A DNA stretch of 64,000 bases from Nitronereus sp964503895 (GTDB taxonomy: Bacteria; Nitrospirota; Nitrospiria; Nitrospirales; UBA8639), in assembly GCA_964503895.1 (NCBI GenBank), contig CAZDCF010000003.1, positions 32,182-96,181 on the forward strand. The letters run 5' to 3'. The translations under genes were made by a program, and so were the position numbers. Shown here one piece after another: positions 1 through 8,539 of this stretch (positions are counted from its first letter, which is position 1; each line of letters opens with the position of its first letter). The notes under the pieces were generated by a model. The model did not search any database. It saw only the letters and a list, made by a program, of their open reading frames with translations, and was not told the DNA's origin.

Positions 1-916
1 CAACCACATTTCCAGTTTTGACATTACCTCGTTCATCCAATGGAGACAACTCTTCAAGGCTGCCCCAACTCCCTACATCGGACCAACCAAAATCAACCGG
101 GACAACCGCCGAATGGGATGACTGCTCCATAAGCGCGTAGTCGATGGAAATAGACAGAAGTTTTTTGTATCGGGCTGCAAACTGATTCCCGATTTGGCCA
201 GTTTCGATCATCTTATCTATAGTCTTCAGACTACGGAAAAGAGCCGGCTGATACCTGGCAAATGCTTCCAACACCGTAGATACTCGCCAAAGAAAAATTC
301 CACTATTCCAGTAATAATTTCCAGATCGAAAATACTGTTTCGCTTTTTTTAAATCGGGCTTTTCTACAAAAGACGCGACCTTATATCCCGACAAAGTTCC
401 TTTTCTACCAAGGCAAACCCGCCGGTTTGGCTGGATATACCCATAGCCAATCTCAGGTTTTGTAGGTTGGACACCAAATGCTACCAGATTTCCTTTTTGA
501 GCCAATTCATACCCTAAGGTAATCGCTTTTTTGAATTTGGCATCGCCATGAATCACATGGTCAGCCGGCAACACAAGCATGGTTGCCTCTGGATCGCGCC
601 GAAGTAATTGAAGCGCAGCTAATCCGATTGCCGGAGCAGTATTGCGACCTTCAGGCTCTAGGATAAAATTGTCTGTTAGTTCGTCCTTCCACTCCGATAA
701 CTGCAATTTGAGGAACTCAGCTTGGAAATAGTTCGTAACCACACAGATCTGCTTTGCGGGTATCGATTTCCGAACACGACGCACCGTCTGTTGAATCAAA
801 GTTTCTCCGCCAATAATTTGGAGAAGTTGTTTTGGAAACCGCTCACGGCTCATAGGCCAAAACCGAGTTCCGCTTCCCCCAGCAAGAATGACTGCATAAA
901 GATGTACAAACTTCAT
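1..916 (-). CDS. manC: Mannose-1-phosphate guanylyltransferase (C-terminus off the left edge)
   Basis: Reading from the ATG at 916 leftwards, about 305 codons stay open to the window edge. The nucleotidyltransferase signature LAGGSGTRFWP is at residues 11-21, followed by a PKQLL segment, LPADH, FVEKP and YYWNSGIF, as expected for GDP-mannose pyrophosphorylases. The enzyme makes GDP-mannose from mannose-1-phosphate and GTP in the cytoplasm for surface polysaccharide synthesis. Because the 3' end is missing, it cannot be seen whether a C-terminal phosphomannose isomerase domain is present (bifunctional ManC/AlgA type). The gene lies before kdsC on the same strand with a 166-nt gap in which I see no feature. 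Confidence 0.9.
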   Translation of the reverse strand, partial: MKFVHLYAVILAGGSGTRFWPMSRERFPKQLLQIIGGETLIQQTVRRVRKSIPAKQICVVTNYFQAEFLKLQLSEWKDELTDNFILEPEGRNTAPAIGLAALQLLRRDPEATMLVLPADHVIHGDAKFKKAITLGYELAQKGNLVAFGVQPTKPEIGYGYIQPNRRVCLGRKGTLSGYKVASFVEKPDLKKAKQYFRSGNYYWNSGIFLWRVSTVLEAFARYQPALFRSLKTIDKMIETGQIGNQFAARYKKLLSISIDYALMEQSSHSAVVPVDFGWSDVGSWGSLEELSPLDERGNVKTGNVV

Positions 917-1082
917 ACGACCTCAATTCCCAAATATCAAGTGATGTTAGATTTGCTTTTCCTCAATAGCTGTACCATTTAACCACTTGCTAGCTCCTTC
1001 TGATAATTGGCGAGAAAGCTGAACCGACCGTAGACCACCAGTTCATATTGCCACCCCTTAAACTTCCTTAAGTTTTTCAAAA

Positions 1083-1664
1083 TCATTTCGAAGATGTTTT
1101 TCGAGAATAGGGCTCTCCTCCCAAATCCCACTGTTTCCCTTGAGCTGTCAAAATCATATCTGCCAATTCCCGAATCACGCCCTCTCCCCCTTTGGCCCTG
1201 CATACATAATGAACGGCATTTTGTATTTCCAGCCGCCCGTTAGCTGGCGTAGCGGATAGCCCCACAGCCCGTAGCGCTTTATAGTCGTTAAAATCATCTC
1301 CAATATATGCCATTTCTTTAAGCGCGATTCCATGGCGCTTTCCCATATCTTTGAGGACCTCGAGTTTATCCCATATACCTTGATGCACTTCCTCGATTTT
1401 TAGTTTTTTTGCCCGTTGCGCCACTAATTTAGTTTTTTCAGTGGTGATAATTCCAATAATAAAACCTGCCTCTATCATAAGAGCCAAGCCCATACCATCC
1501 CAAACATTGAATTTTTTCATTTGTTGACCAGAATCAGAATAATACATTCCCCCATCGGTCAGGACACCATCAACATCCGTAGCCAATAAACGGATTCGAC
1601 GTAATACCGTGACTGAAGGCATTCGATACTTCAACGATTGAGTTCTTGACGTTTTATCTGGCAT
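1083..1664 (-). CDS. kdsC: 3-deoxy-D-manno-octulosonate 8-phosphate phosphatase (HAD family)
   Basis: The protein has 193 residues. The HAD motif I sequence DVDGVLTDGG starts at D30, with D30 and D32 as the expected nucleophile and acid/base pair. Motif IV is the GDDFND segment in the C-terminal half. The length and the VLTDGG(M/R)-type context fit the tetrameric C0-subclass phosphatase KdsC, which dephosphorylates Kdo-8-phosphate in the Kdo branch of LPS synthesis. The neighbouring lptF, lptG and lpxD support an LPS role. The N-terminal 15 residues are polar and unconserved, so an internal Met at residue 15 is an alternative start. The 247-nt gap between this gene and lptF contains only short, mutually overlapping ORFs that I do not accept. 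Confidence 0.9.
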   Translation of the reverse strand: MPDKTSRTQSLKYRMPSVTVLRRIRLLATDVDGVLTDGGMYYSDSGQQMKKFNVWDGMGLALMIEAGFIIGIITTEKTKLVAQRAKKLKIEEVHQGIWDKLEVLKDMGKRHGIALKEMAYIGDDFNDYKALRAVGLSATPANGRLEIQNAVHYVCRAKGGEGVIRELADMILTAQGKQWDLGGEPYSRKTSSK

Positions 1665-1911
1665 CTATACTCCAAATTATAATGTGATGATTAAAACAAA
1701 CTCCCTACTTTAAACAAAGTATGCTTTTGGATGGAACAATACAGAATCCAGCAGTCGATTGTAAGCAATTACATAAGATAGCCAAAGAATTGGGCCCCAT
1801 TCCATTTACAGCACCACCCCTCTGCGTTATGATGGCCAACTGGAACCTGGAACTCAACACAATGTGCAATTTTAAACTCTCGATTTCCCAAACATCTAGC
1901 CCCAAACGACT

Positions 1912-2994
1912 ATGAGCCTCATCGACCGTTATATATTTAAAGAACTCATTATCCCTTTTACCATTAGCTTGGGGGCTTTGTGTTTCATTGTTTTTACCAA
2001 AGAAATGTTAAGGCTTGTGGAATTATTGGTTTCAAAAGGAATTGGCATTATGGCTGTGCTCAACATTGTTATCCATCTCATGCCTTCCTTCCTTGTTCTA
2101 ACATTGCCCATTGCGTGCTTGATATCCACCATAACAGCTTTTAGTCGTCTTTCTTATGACAAAGAACTCGTTGCAATGCGAGCAGCTGGGATGAGTTTAC
2201 CTCGTATAGCTTTCCCTGTTTTTATATTTTCGTTTCTCGTTTTTCTCCTTACCATTTACTTCTCGCAATGGGGACAACCTTGGTCAAATGTATCGTTAAA
2301 ACAAGTAGCCATTAGCTTGATCAAAGACCAAATTAGCCTAGCTTTGAATAAAGGGGTTTTCAATGAGCCCACAAAGGGCATGATAGTTTATGTTCCTAAG
2401 CCTGAAAAAAGTCAGAAGGCGAAGGGCATTTTTATTGCCGATCAGCGGGATCCGTCGAAGCCACTCATCATGACAGCAAACACGTTTAGTATGCTCCAAG
2501 ACCCTAAGCATAAAGAATTAGGGTTTCGACTTTTCAAGGGCACAATTCATGCCATCCCCAATGATACCAGGCAACATCACCAAGTAACGTTTTCCTCATA
2601 TGACCTCAAGATGGATCTTCCTGACAGTCTCAAGGTCATCAAACCCGAACGCCGCAGCTACGACTATCTCATAAACAAACTCAACAAAGAAGGATGGCGT
2701 GACTCGAATACCCTCCGTCGCTTAATGGAGTACTATAAAGATTGGGGATTTCCTGTAGCCACGCTGATCCTAGGAGTATTGGGGGTACCGATCGGAATCG
2801 TCTCCAAGCGATCAGAGCGCATGGGAGGGTTTGCCATAGGAGTTTTGATCATGGTCGGATTTTTCATATTAAATATCGTGGGGGAGTTTCTAGTCACAAA
2901 ACTTATACTTCACCCATTCGCTGGTGCTTGGTTTCCTAACATAATTTTGTTATTCATCACCATAATTCTTTTTTATCGAGCCAGCCAGCGCTAA
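1912..2994 (+). CDS. lptF: LPS export ABC transporter permease LptF (YjgP/YjgQ family)
   Basis: This is a 360-residue YjgP/YjgQ-family permease. It has N-terminal membrane segments at about residues 10-35, 50-80 and 95-120, a periplasmic beta-rich region at about 130-260, and three C-terminal membrane segments at about 275-355. The motif DKELVAMRAAGMS in the N-terminal half is typical of the family. With LptG and the ATPase LptB (not in the window) it extracts LPS from the inner membrane and passes it to LptC. The stop codon directly abuts the ATG of the next gene, so the two are translationally linked. Assignment of F versus G rests on gene order and the N-terminal DRYIFKEL sequence. Confidence 0.88.
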   Translation: MSLIDRYIFKELIIPFTISLGALCFIVFTKEMLRLVELLVSKGIGIMAVLNIVIHLMPSFLVLTLPIACLISTITAFSRLSYDKELVAMRAAGMSLPRIAFPVFIFSFLVFLLTIYFSQWGQPWSNVSLKQVAISLIKDQISLALNKGVFNEPTKGMIVYVPKPEKSQKAKGIFIADQRDPSKPLIMTANTFSMLQDPKHKELGFRLFKGTIHAIPNDTRQHHQVTFSSYDLKMDLPDSLKVIKPERRSYDYLINKLNKEGWRDSNTLRRLMEYYKDWGFPVATLILGVLGVPIGIVSKRSERMGGFAIGVLIMVGFFILNIVGEFLVTKLILHPFAGAWFPNIILLFITIILFYRASQR

Positions 2995-4086
2995 ATGGGT
3001 ATTCTTTTTTGGTACATTCTTAGGCATTACGCTAAAATCTTGGTCATGTGCATTACTGGCCTGACCTCTATCTATCTTATTATTGACTTTTTTGAAAATC
3101 TCAGAAGATTTTTGCGACATGATGCTGAATTCTCCTCTATGCTCATGTATTTCTTCTTTAAAATCCCAGACATTTCCTTTAAGCTCGCTCCATTTGCAGC
3201 ATTAATGGCCACGCTTTTAGCCATTGGGCTTTTAAATAAAAATCATGAAATTACCGCCATGCGCAGCTGCGGTTTTAGCCTACTGCGTATTGTTGCCCCA
3301 TTTCTGTCAGTGGCCGTTCTTGTAACAGTTTTGCTCTTGGGATGTACCGCGATTTTAATCCCATTAGGCAATGCCAAGGCTGAACAAATTAAAACCGTTG
3401 ATATTCAAAAAAAACCACAGCCTCTCGCGTTTAAGGCAAAAAATCTTTGGCTTCGCATTCAGAACAATTCCATCATGAATATCAAAAAAATTTCACCTGA
3501 TGGGACAATCTTGCACTCGATCCTTTTGTATCGCCTAAATTCCGATTTTCAACTTGATCAAGTATTCTCCGCAGATGCCGCAAATTATACGTCCGAAGGT
3601 TGGGCAATGAGAACAGTTGTGCAGCGCACCATGACTCACAATGGACCTGTCAAGATATCTCAACATGACCGCTTACCACTAGAACTGTCCTTAACTCCTG
3701 GAGACCTTAAATCCTGGATCTTGTTAGAACCTGAACATATGACGCTTGTTCAACTGTGGGACCATATAAAACACCTTAAAAACGAGGGGCATAATGTCGC
3801 TGAATTTTTGACTGATTATTGGGGAAGAATCTCCTTTTCTTTTGTAACGCTGATCATGTCAATCCTTGGAGTATCTCTTGGCCTTCTTGGCCTAGGCTCA
3901 AGAAGGCCCAACGTTACCAAAAGCATTGGGCAAGCTCTGGGCATTAGTTTTCTTTTTTGGATGAGTCATTCAGTGGGCATTGCGTTAGGTCATAGTGGCG
4001 TGCTTCCTCCCATCATTGGCGGATGGATAGCCTGCCTCATGTTTCTCTCGGTCAGCCTAAATTTATTTCTCAAAGTACGATATTAA
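2995..4086 (+). CDS. lptG: LPS export ABC transporter permease LptG (YjgP/YjgQ family)
   Basis: This 363-residue permease is the second half of the LptFG heterodimer. Membrane segments are at about residues 15-35, 55-80 and 98-120 and again at about 285-305, 315-335 and 340-360, flanking a periplasmic domain. The family motif NKNHEITAMRSCG is at about residues 78-90. It starts at the base after the lptF stop, with no spacer. The C-terminal region carries GRISFSFVTLIMSILGV, which resembles the corresponding segment in LptF. Both subunits form the membrane cavity through which LPS enters the Lpt bridge. Confidence 0.88.
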   Translation: MGILFWYILRHYAKILVMCITGLTSIYLIIDFFENLRRFLRHDAEFSSMLMYFFFKIPDISFKLAPFAALMATLLAIGLLNKNHEITAMRSCGFSLLRIVAPFLSVAVLVTVLLLGCTAILIPLGNAKAEQIKTVDIQKKPQPLAFKAKNLWLRIQNNSIMNIKKISPDGTILHSILLYRLNSDFQLDQVFSADAANYTSEGWAMRTVVQRTMTHNGPVKISQHDRLPLELSLTPGDLKSWILLEPEHMTLVQLWDHIKHLKNEGHNVAEFLTDYWGRISFSFVTLIMSILGVSLGLLGLGSRRPNVTKSIGQALGISFLFWMSHSVGIALGHSGVLPPIIGGWIACLMFLSVSLNLFLKVRY

Positions 4087-4149
4087 TCATAGATTCCGTG
4101 AAAGAACCTTCACCATCGATCAACGATTCTTGAAAGGCAGCATTCTTAT

Positions 4150-5409
4150 ATGGCACCAAAAGTTGTTGTTACCGGTCTAGGCATTATTACACCTATTGGC
4201 ACTGGGTTAAACCAATTTTGGAATGCAGCTATTGAAGGGCATTCTGGGATTTCTAAAATTCCCTCATTTGAAAATCTTCCGATTGATGCGTATCGATCTC
4301 GGATCGCCGGACAGATCCATGACTTCGATCCACTAGGTTACATTGAAGAAAAGTACGCCTCCCGTGTTGATCGATATGCGCAACTTGGTCTAGTAGCCGC
4401 CAAAGAAGCCTTAGAAGACGCTGGCGTCCAAATGGAACGGGAAAATCCAGATCGTGTAGGCGTTATGGTTGGTGCCGGAATGGGCGGGATGATGATGGGA
4501 GAACGGGAAATCTCCCAGCTGTATGATACAAAAAAACCCAACCGAGTTCATCCAAACTTTATTCCGACAATTACCTTAAATTCGGCCTCCGGCATTATTG
4601 CCATGGCCTCTGGAGCACGAGGTCCCAATATTACAATTTCCACGGCTTGCTCCTCCAGCATCCATGCTATTGGCCAAGCACTAAACACGATTCGGGCAGG
4701 GAAAGCCGATATGATAATTGCAGCTGGAGCAGATGCAAGCATAACCCCACTTGTTTTCGCGGGTTTTTGTTCTTTGCGGGCACTATCGAGTCGCTATAAC
4801 GATCATCCTACCCATGCCTCACGCCCATTTGACCGCGGCCGTGATGGGTTTGTCATGGGTGAAGGCGCCGGGGCATTAATTTTGGAAACTCTGCAGCACG
4901 CTAAACGTCGTCGTGCCCGTATTTACGCGGAAGTGGCTGGTTATGCCTCTACAAGCGAAGCCTATCATATGGTCGTCCCCAAAGAAGATGGTGCTGAAAT
5001 TGCCAAAACCATGAGATTGGCTCTGGACGACGCTCAACTTCGTCCGGGGCAAGTTGATTATGTCAATGCCCATGCCACCTCGACCATGGTGGGAGACGAG
5101 GTCGAAATTCGCGGACTCCGTCAAGTATTTAAAAGTCGCGCCAACAAGCTGTTTATCAATGCCACAAAATCTTTGATAGGCCACACTTTGGGCGCGGCAG
5201 GTGCCTTGGGTACAATCACGTCAATTATGGCTTTAAATACGGGGGTCGTTCACCCCACCCTAAATTTCGAAGATCCAGACCCCGAATGCCAATTAGACGG
5301 AATTTCTGGGAAAACCCGAGAAACTCAACTGAAAGTTGCTATGACGAATGCATTTGGATTTGGTAGTAATAATGGGGTATTAATTTTAAAACGTTTTGCG
5401 GCACGATAA
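4150..5409 (+). CDS. fabF: Beta-ketoacyl-ACP synthase II
   Basis: The 419-residue protein is a full-length thiolase-fold KAS II. The catalytic triad is visible: C167 in STACSSS, H308 in NAHATST and H345 in GHTLGAAG, with the C-terminal NAFGFGSNN loop. It condenses malonyl-ACP with acyl-ACP in fatty acid elongation in the cytoplasm. A Shine-Dalgarno-like GAAAGGCAG lies before the ATG. It is followed 44 nt later by an acyl carrier protein gene and then lpxD. The trio may therefore supply acyl-ACP for lipid A as well as for general fatty acid synthesis; that link is inference from gene order. Confidence 0.95.
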   Translation: MAPKVVVTGLGIITPIGTGLNQFWNAAIEGHSGISKIPSFENLPIDAYRSRIAGQIHDFDPLGYIEEKYASRVDRYAQLGLVAAKEALEDAGVQMERENPDRVGVMVGAGMGGMMMGEREISQLYDTKKPNRVHPNFIPTITLNSASGIIAMASGARGPNITISTACSSSIHAIGQALNTIRAGKADMIIAAGADASITPLVFAGFCSLRALSSRYNDHPTHASRPFDRGRDGFVMGEGAGALILETLQHAKRRRARIYAEVAGYASTSEAYHMVVPKEDGAEIAKTMRLALDDAQLRPGQVDYVNAHATSTMVGDEVEIRGLRQVFKSRANKLFINATKSLIGHTLGAAGALGTITSIMALNTGVVHPTLNFEDPDPECQLDGISGKTRETQLKVAMTNAFGFGSNNGVLILKRFAAR

Positions 5410-5453
5410 AGTCGCAATCATGATTTGATACCACTCCGGAAAGGATAAATGGA

Positions 5454-5954
5454 ATGTCGTTAGAATCAGCAGTTGGGAAACAAATACGAGAAGTCCTAGC
5501 CACCTCGCTTCGACGCACTCCATCCTCAATCAAACCGGAACATTCGCTGAGAGAGGATCTAGGCTTGGATTCCCTGATGACTTTTGAATTGCTCTATGAT
5601 CTGGAAAAAGCCTTTGACCTTGAAATTCCAAATGACGATCTTCCTGGGCTTCAAACCCTAGAAGACGTGGTGAAGTACGTGGAAGCACGCGTAAATTCAA
5701 GTGAAGTAAAGTCTGAATACCCAAATAAAACTCCAACTAAAAACCCCCCTAAGGCCTCTTCAAAACTTTCTGTGGCCAAACCCAAATCCACAAAGCCCAC
5801 AAAAACCAAAACAACCCCAACTTCGACAAAGTCGAGGAAAACCGCGACTTCGGCCAAATCACGTGCTGCCGGGTCTACAACAAAGCGTGCGGCTAGAACA
5901 GCTTCATCCAAAACAATTCAGGTTGCCTCTAAACAAAAAACGAAAAAGAAATGA
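5454..5954 (+). CDS. Acyl carrier protein with a long basic Lys/Thr/Ala-rich C-terminal tail
   Basis: Residues 1-81 form a phosphopantetheine-binding carrier domain with the DSL attachment motif (LGLDSL, Ser40) and an acidic helix II. Residues 82-166 are a low-complexity tail of Lys, Thr, Ser, Ala and Pro resembling histone H1 C-termini, ending in KQKTKKK. Ordinary bacterial ACPs stop near residue 80, so the protein is twice the usual length. A good ribosome site (AAGGA) precedes the ATG. The stop overlaps the lpxD start in an ATGA arrangement, and lpxD also ends in a shorter basic tail. It may be the acyl donor carrier for LpxD. A role of the tail in binding acidic surfaces or nucleic acid is speculation. 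Confidence 0.85.
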   Translation: MSLESAVGKQIREVLATSLRRTPSSIKPEHSLREDLGLDSLMTFELLYDLEKAFDLEIPNDDLPGLQTLEDVVKYVEARVNSSEVKSEYPNKTPTKNPPKASSKLSVAKPKSTKPTKTKTTPTSTKSRKTATSAKSRAAGSTTKRAARTASSKTIQVASKQKTKKK

Positions 5955-7027
5955 GCAAAAAAAAATCCACGAGTGTGCCTCTGAGGCAATTGGCAGAAGC
6001 CATTTCAGCCACACTTCATGGCAACGGGGACTTGTTTATTTCTGGAGTCAATAGCCCAGAAGGAGCTCTGCCTGGTCAGTTGGCTTATCTAGCGAATCAC
6101 CGCCACCTAAATTCAGCCCAAGCGTCACACGCCTCCGCCTTCATCGTACCAAAGCACTATTCCGAACTTCATACGCCCCAACTCATCGTCCCAAATCCTC
6201 AGTATGCCTTTGTAGAGGTGATCAACCAATTCTTTCCCCAATCCCAACCAGCACGCGGAATTGCCCAGAATATTTGGAAAGGACAAGATGTTCATATTGG
6301 CCAGGATGTGTCTATTGGACCATTTGTGACTTTAAGTAATCGGGTTCAAATTGGTAATCGGGTCACGATCTACCCAGGAGTATTTCTCGGAGAAAATGTG
6401 AAAATTGGTGATGATTCTGTTCTTTACCCTCGAGTTAGTATCCAAGATCAGTGCGAAGTGCGTAACAACGTTATCATTCATGCTGGAAGTGTAATCGGTA
6501 GTGATGGATTCGGCTACGTTCAATATGAAGGGCAGCATCACAAGATTCCCCAGCGAGGAAAAGTCGTCATTGAGGACCATGTTGAAATTGGAGCAAATGT
6601 TACGATTGATCGAGCAACGTTTGGGACCACCCTCATTAACCAAGGTTGCAAAATAGACAACCAGGTTCAAATCGCTCACAACGTAACCATGGGCGAACAT
6701 TGTATTGTCGTGGCTCAGGTCGGAATCGCCGGAAGTACCCGTGTAGGAAAACACGTAATCATCGGAGGGCAAGCAGGTTTAATCGACCACCTGACAATTG
6801 GAGATAAAGCAATGATTGCAGCAGGTTCTGGGATTGAAAAAAATGTGGAGCCCGGAGCGATTATGTCCGGCCGGCCGGCCAAACAACACGAAACATCGTT
6901 ACGCACACATGTCCTGGTCCAACGGCTTCCTGAACTTCACCAGAAAGTAGCGGCTCTTGAAAAACGACTAACAGCGTTGGAGTCAAAAAAGAACACCACA
7001 AGGAAATCAAATACGAAAAAACAATAA
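5951..7027 (+). CDS. lpxD: UDP-3-O-(3-hydroxyacyl)glucosamine N-acyltransferase
   Basis: The 358-residue protein has an N-terminal uridine-binding region (residues 1-105), then a long left-handed beta-helix of hexapeptide repeats (about 110-310) and a C-terminal helical part. The catalytic histidine is H243 in QIAHNV, matching His239 of the E. coli enzyme by context. It transfers a 3-hydroxyacyl chain from ACP to UDP-acyl-glucosamine in lipid A synthesis. It overlaps the upstream ACP gene by 4 nt. The last 15 residues are Lys/Thr/Asn-rich, an unusual extension that echoes the ACP tail. Confidence 0.94.
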   Translation: MSKKKSTSVPLRQLAEAISATLHGNGDLFISGVNSPEGALPGQLAYLANHRHLNSAQASHASAFIVPKHYSELHTPQLIVPNPQYAFVEVINQFFPQSQPARGIAQNIWKGQDVHIGQDVSIGPFVTLSNRVQIGNRVTIYPGVFLGENVKIGDDSVLYPRVSIQDQCEVRNNVIIHAGSVIGSDGFGYVQYEGQHHKIPQRGKVVIEDHVEIGANVTIDRATFGTTLINQGCKIDNQVQIAHNVTMGEHCIVVAQVGIAGSTRVGKHVIIGGQAGLIDHLTIGDKAMIAAGSGIEKNVEPGAIMSGRPAKQHETSLRTHVLVQRLPELHQKVAALEKRLTALESKKNTTRKSNTKKQ

Positions 7028-7034
7028 CCCTCTT

Positions 7035-7577
7035 TTACTTTTTTCCACCAGGCCCAGTTGGGGGAATCACCTTGTGCCAGGTAAATAATTTTCCCCAAAA
7101 AAATCCTGCCCATGGAAGAAAAAACGCTGCCATATAATCCAAAGAACCAGTGCTATAACTCCAAATTGATAAACCAATCAAGGTCCCGATACCCAAGACA
7201 TACGCGAGCGGAATAAGCTTTCGACCGTAGTGCGTAAGCTTCACTTCTGGGGGCGACTTTTTCCCACGCGCTACACTCCTAACCGCTGATGACTTCATTC
7301 GAGAAGAAAAAAACTCTGGGCTTTCACGAAGGATATAACGGTGATACCGTGTTTGTATCCACCCGAATATAATACCCACAAGAATGAGCAATGAGCTTTT
7401 TGCAAAAGTCCATTCATCATAGGTCTCGATAATCAATTGATAGACTAGGGCCAAAATTCCAATGATCATGGCCAAGAGTCCCATCAAACCAGACGGAAAG
7501 AGAACATAAGTTTTGATATAGGTCTCGGCCTGTTCAACAACGCTTTCTTTTCGTTTCGCGGTAATTACTTTTCCCAT
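7035..7577 (-). CDS. Conserved-looking membrane protein of unknown function
   Basis: The 180-residue protein has four probable membrane helices: about residues 28-48, 60-78, 120-138 and 145-165. Between the second and third is a basic cytoplasmic-type loop (RMKSSAVRSVARGKKSPPE), and the C-terminus is PPTGPGGKK. I recognise no family. It converges on lpxD with a 7-nt gap and has no same-strand partner. The helix content and balanced composition suggest a genuine gene, but no function can be given. Confidence 0.65.
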   Translation of the reverse strand: MGKVITAKRKESVVEQAETYIKTYVLFPSGLMGLLAMIIGILALVYQLIIETYDEWTFAKSSLLILVGIIFGWIQTRYHRYILRESPEFFSSRMKSSAVRSVARGKKSPPEVKLTHYGRKLIPLAYVLGIGTLIGLSIWSYSTGSLDYMAAFFLPWAGFFWGKLFTWHKVIPPTGPGGKK

Positions 7578-7681
7578 AAAAACCCAACTTTAGTATAGGA
7601 GAAAATAAGGTTAAAATTCCCGTTGATCCGGAGATACGGAAAAGGGATTTTCTCGATCTTCAGGAACTAGGTATTGTTCAG

Positions 7682-8041
7682 ATGCCCAAGTTCCCAAATC
7701 AATCATCTGACATCGCTCGGAGTAAAATGGCCGAAAGGGACTATCGTTCCACTGAATGCCATGGCGACAAATTGGGCATTTGGATATCATCGGGCCTGAT
7801 TATAACAGGCTTGCACACAGCTTTGAACCTGAAAACAATTTTCTTCTTGCCAAAAAACAGTTCCAAATTTTTCGGAACATTACCCGGTGTGCCGCTCTAT
7901 GCAGAGCCATGGCTTAATAATCCGCACACAGGAGAGAAGCCCCAACCTTGCGATTACCTCCTGATTCAGAGTAACGTTGTACACAGAATGTTAAAAACAA
8001 TTCAGCGGGGATTAAAAAAGAGGAGTGAGTATTCCATATGA
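7682..8041 (+). CDS. Doubtful hypothetical protein
   Basis: This 119-codon ORF has no recognisable domain and no clear Shine-Dalgarno sequence. The only point in favour is that its TGA overlaps the ATG of the next small gene in an ATGA arrangement, as in coupled genes. The TGEKP-like segment near its C-terminus looks like a zinc-finger linker but is surely a coincidence. I consider it more likely non-coding than coding. Confidence 0.2.
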   Translation: MPKFPNQSSDIARSKMAERDYRSTECHGDKLGIWISSGLIITGLHTALNLKTIFFLPKNSSKFFGTLPGVPLYAEPWLNNPHTGEKPQPCDYLLIQSNVVHRMLKTIQRGLKKRSEYSI

Positions 8042-8223
8042 AAAATGTTCAAATCGTGTTTAATATCCAAGTGCCTGAGCATGTCTCCGAACAAGAAGTC
8101 AGCACTCGACTTCATCAAGTGATAGGTTCTATTCTTGATCAGGAATTTGGATTGCCCGGCAATAGTGCGGACTCCTTCACATCCTCTGTCGATGACCTCG
8201 ACACTAAAATTGGTCACGCTTAG
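8038..8223 (+). CDS. Small hypothetical protein (61 aa)
   Basis: A purine-rich AGAGGAG lies about 12 nt before the ATG, a slightly long but plausible ribosome site. The 61-residue product is acidic, with no Cys or Trp and an alternating hydrophobic start (KNVQIVFNIQV) suggesting a short beta strand, followed by an amphipathic helix region. No family recognised. It is isolated between the 7-kb membrane protein and the pur cluster. Confidence 0.45.
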   Translation: MKNVQIVFNIQVPEHVSEQEVSTRLHQVIGSILDQEFGLPGNSADSFTSSVDDLDTKIGHA

Positions 8224-8287
8224 CCAAGACTTTTACGCTCCCGGTATATAAATTATCAAAGACCCGAAAACAGACATCGGTCTCTGA

Positions 8288-8347
8288 TCATACCTCAACC
8301 GCATACAGTCCAGTAGATCCAGTTTCCGCAGCCAATAGTAGTACCAT
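8288..8347 (-). CDS. Candidate micropeptide ORF (19 aa)
   Basis: On the minus strand a GGGAGGA element sits about 7 nt before an ATG that opens a 19-codon ORF encoding MVLLLAAETGSTGLYAVEV and a TGA stop. The ribosome site is among the best in the window, which is why this is listed at all. It may be a leader peptide or a small hydrophobic peptide, or the sequence may be fortuitous. No downstream minus-strand gene follows before purQ, about 300 nt further in the opposite-reading block. Confidence 0.25.
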   Translation of the reverse strand: MVLLLAAETGSTGLYAVEV

Positions 8348-8510
8348 GGCCTTTCCTCCCTTTTTTAAAGAAACAAACAATTATTGAATAGTGACAGGGT
8401 TATTGAATGAAAGGTTCCTACACAGCCTAACTTGTAAATCCAACAGAAAATGTGGAAACAAATAAGGCAGAATGAAGAAATCACAAATGAACCAGGTCTT
8501 AAAAGAAGAT

Positions 8511-8531
8511 AAGGCTTTGAGGAATTGCCTT
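8511..8531. terminator. Weak hairpin at the 3' end of purQ
   Basis: AAGGC and GCCTT form a 5-bp stem with an 11-nt loop just beyond the purQ stop. Only a short T-rich stretch follows on either strand, so its strength as a terminator is doubtful. Confidence 0.3.
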
Positions 8532-8539
8532 TTGAAAAA

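Larger units (their letters stand above)
8224..8539. other. Intergenic stretch with a possible micro-ORF and a hairpin
   Basis: About 316 nt separate the 61-residue ORF from the 3' end of purQ. The only things I see are a 19-codon minus-strand ORF with a strong ribosome site (8288-8347) and a small hairpin near purQ (8511-8531). No promoter or longer ORF stands out. Confidence 0.5.

Noticed and set aside
979..1203. 74-codon minus-strand ORF overlapping the end of kdsC
   Set aside because: Out of frame with kdsC over most of its length and with no domain; the remainder lies in a gap.
1705..1915. Overlapping 64- and 66-codon ORFs between kdsC and lptF
   Set aside because: They are opposite-strand ORFs over the same bases, without ribosome sites or recognisable sequence.
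4150..4170. Sigma54 -24/-12-like TGGCACC at the start of fabF
   Set aside because: It lies inside the coding sequence and the spacing to a GC-type -12 element is wrong.
7880..8000. Zinc-finger linker-like TGEKP in the 119-codon ORF
   Set aside because: A single short match in a doubtful ORF without a Cys2His2 arrangement; chance.
8288..8347. PqqA-type RiPP precursor
   Set aside because: The peptide lacks the ExxxY arrangement and no pqq or radical-SAM gene is nearby.
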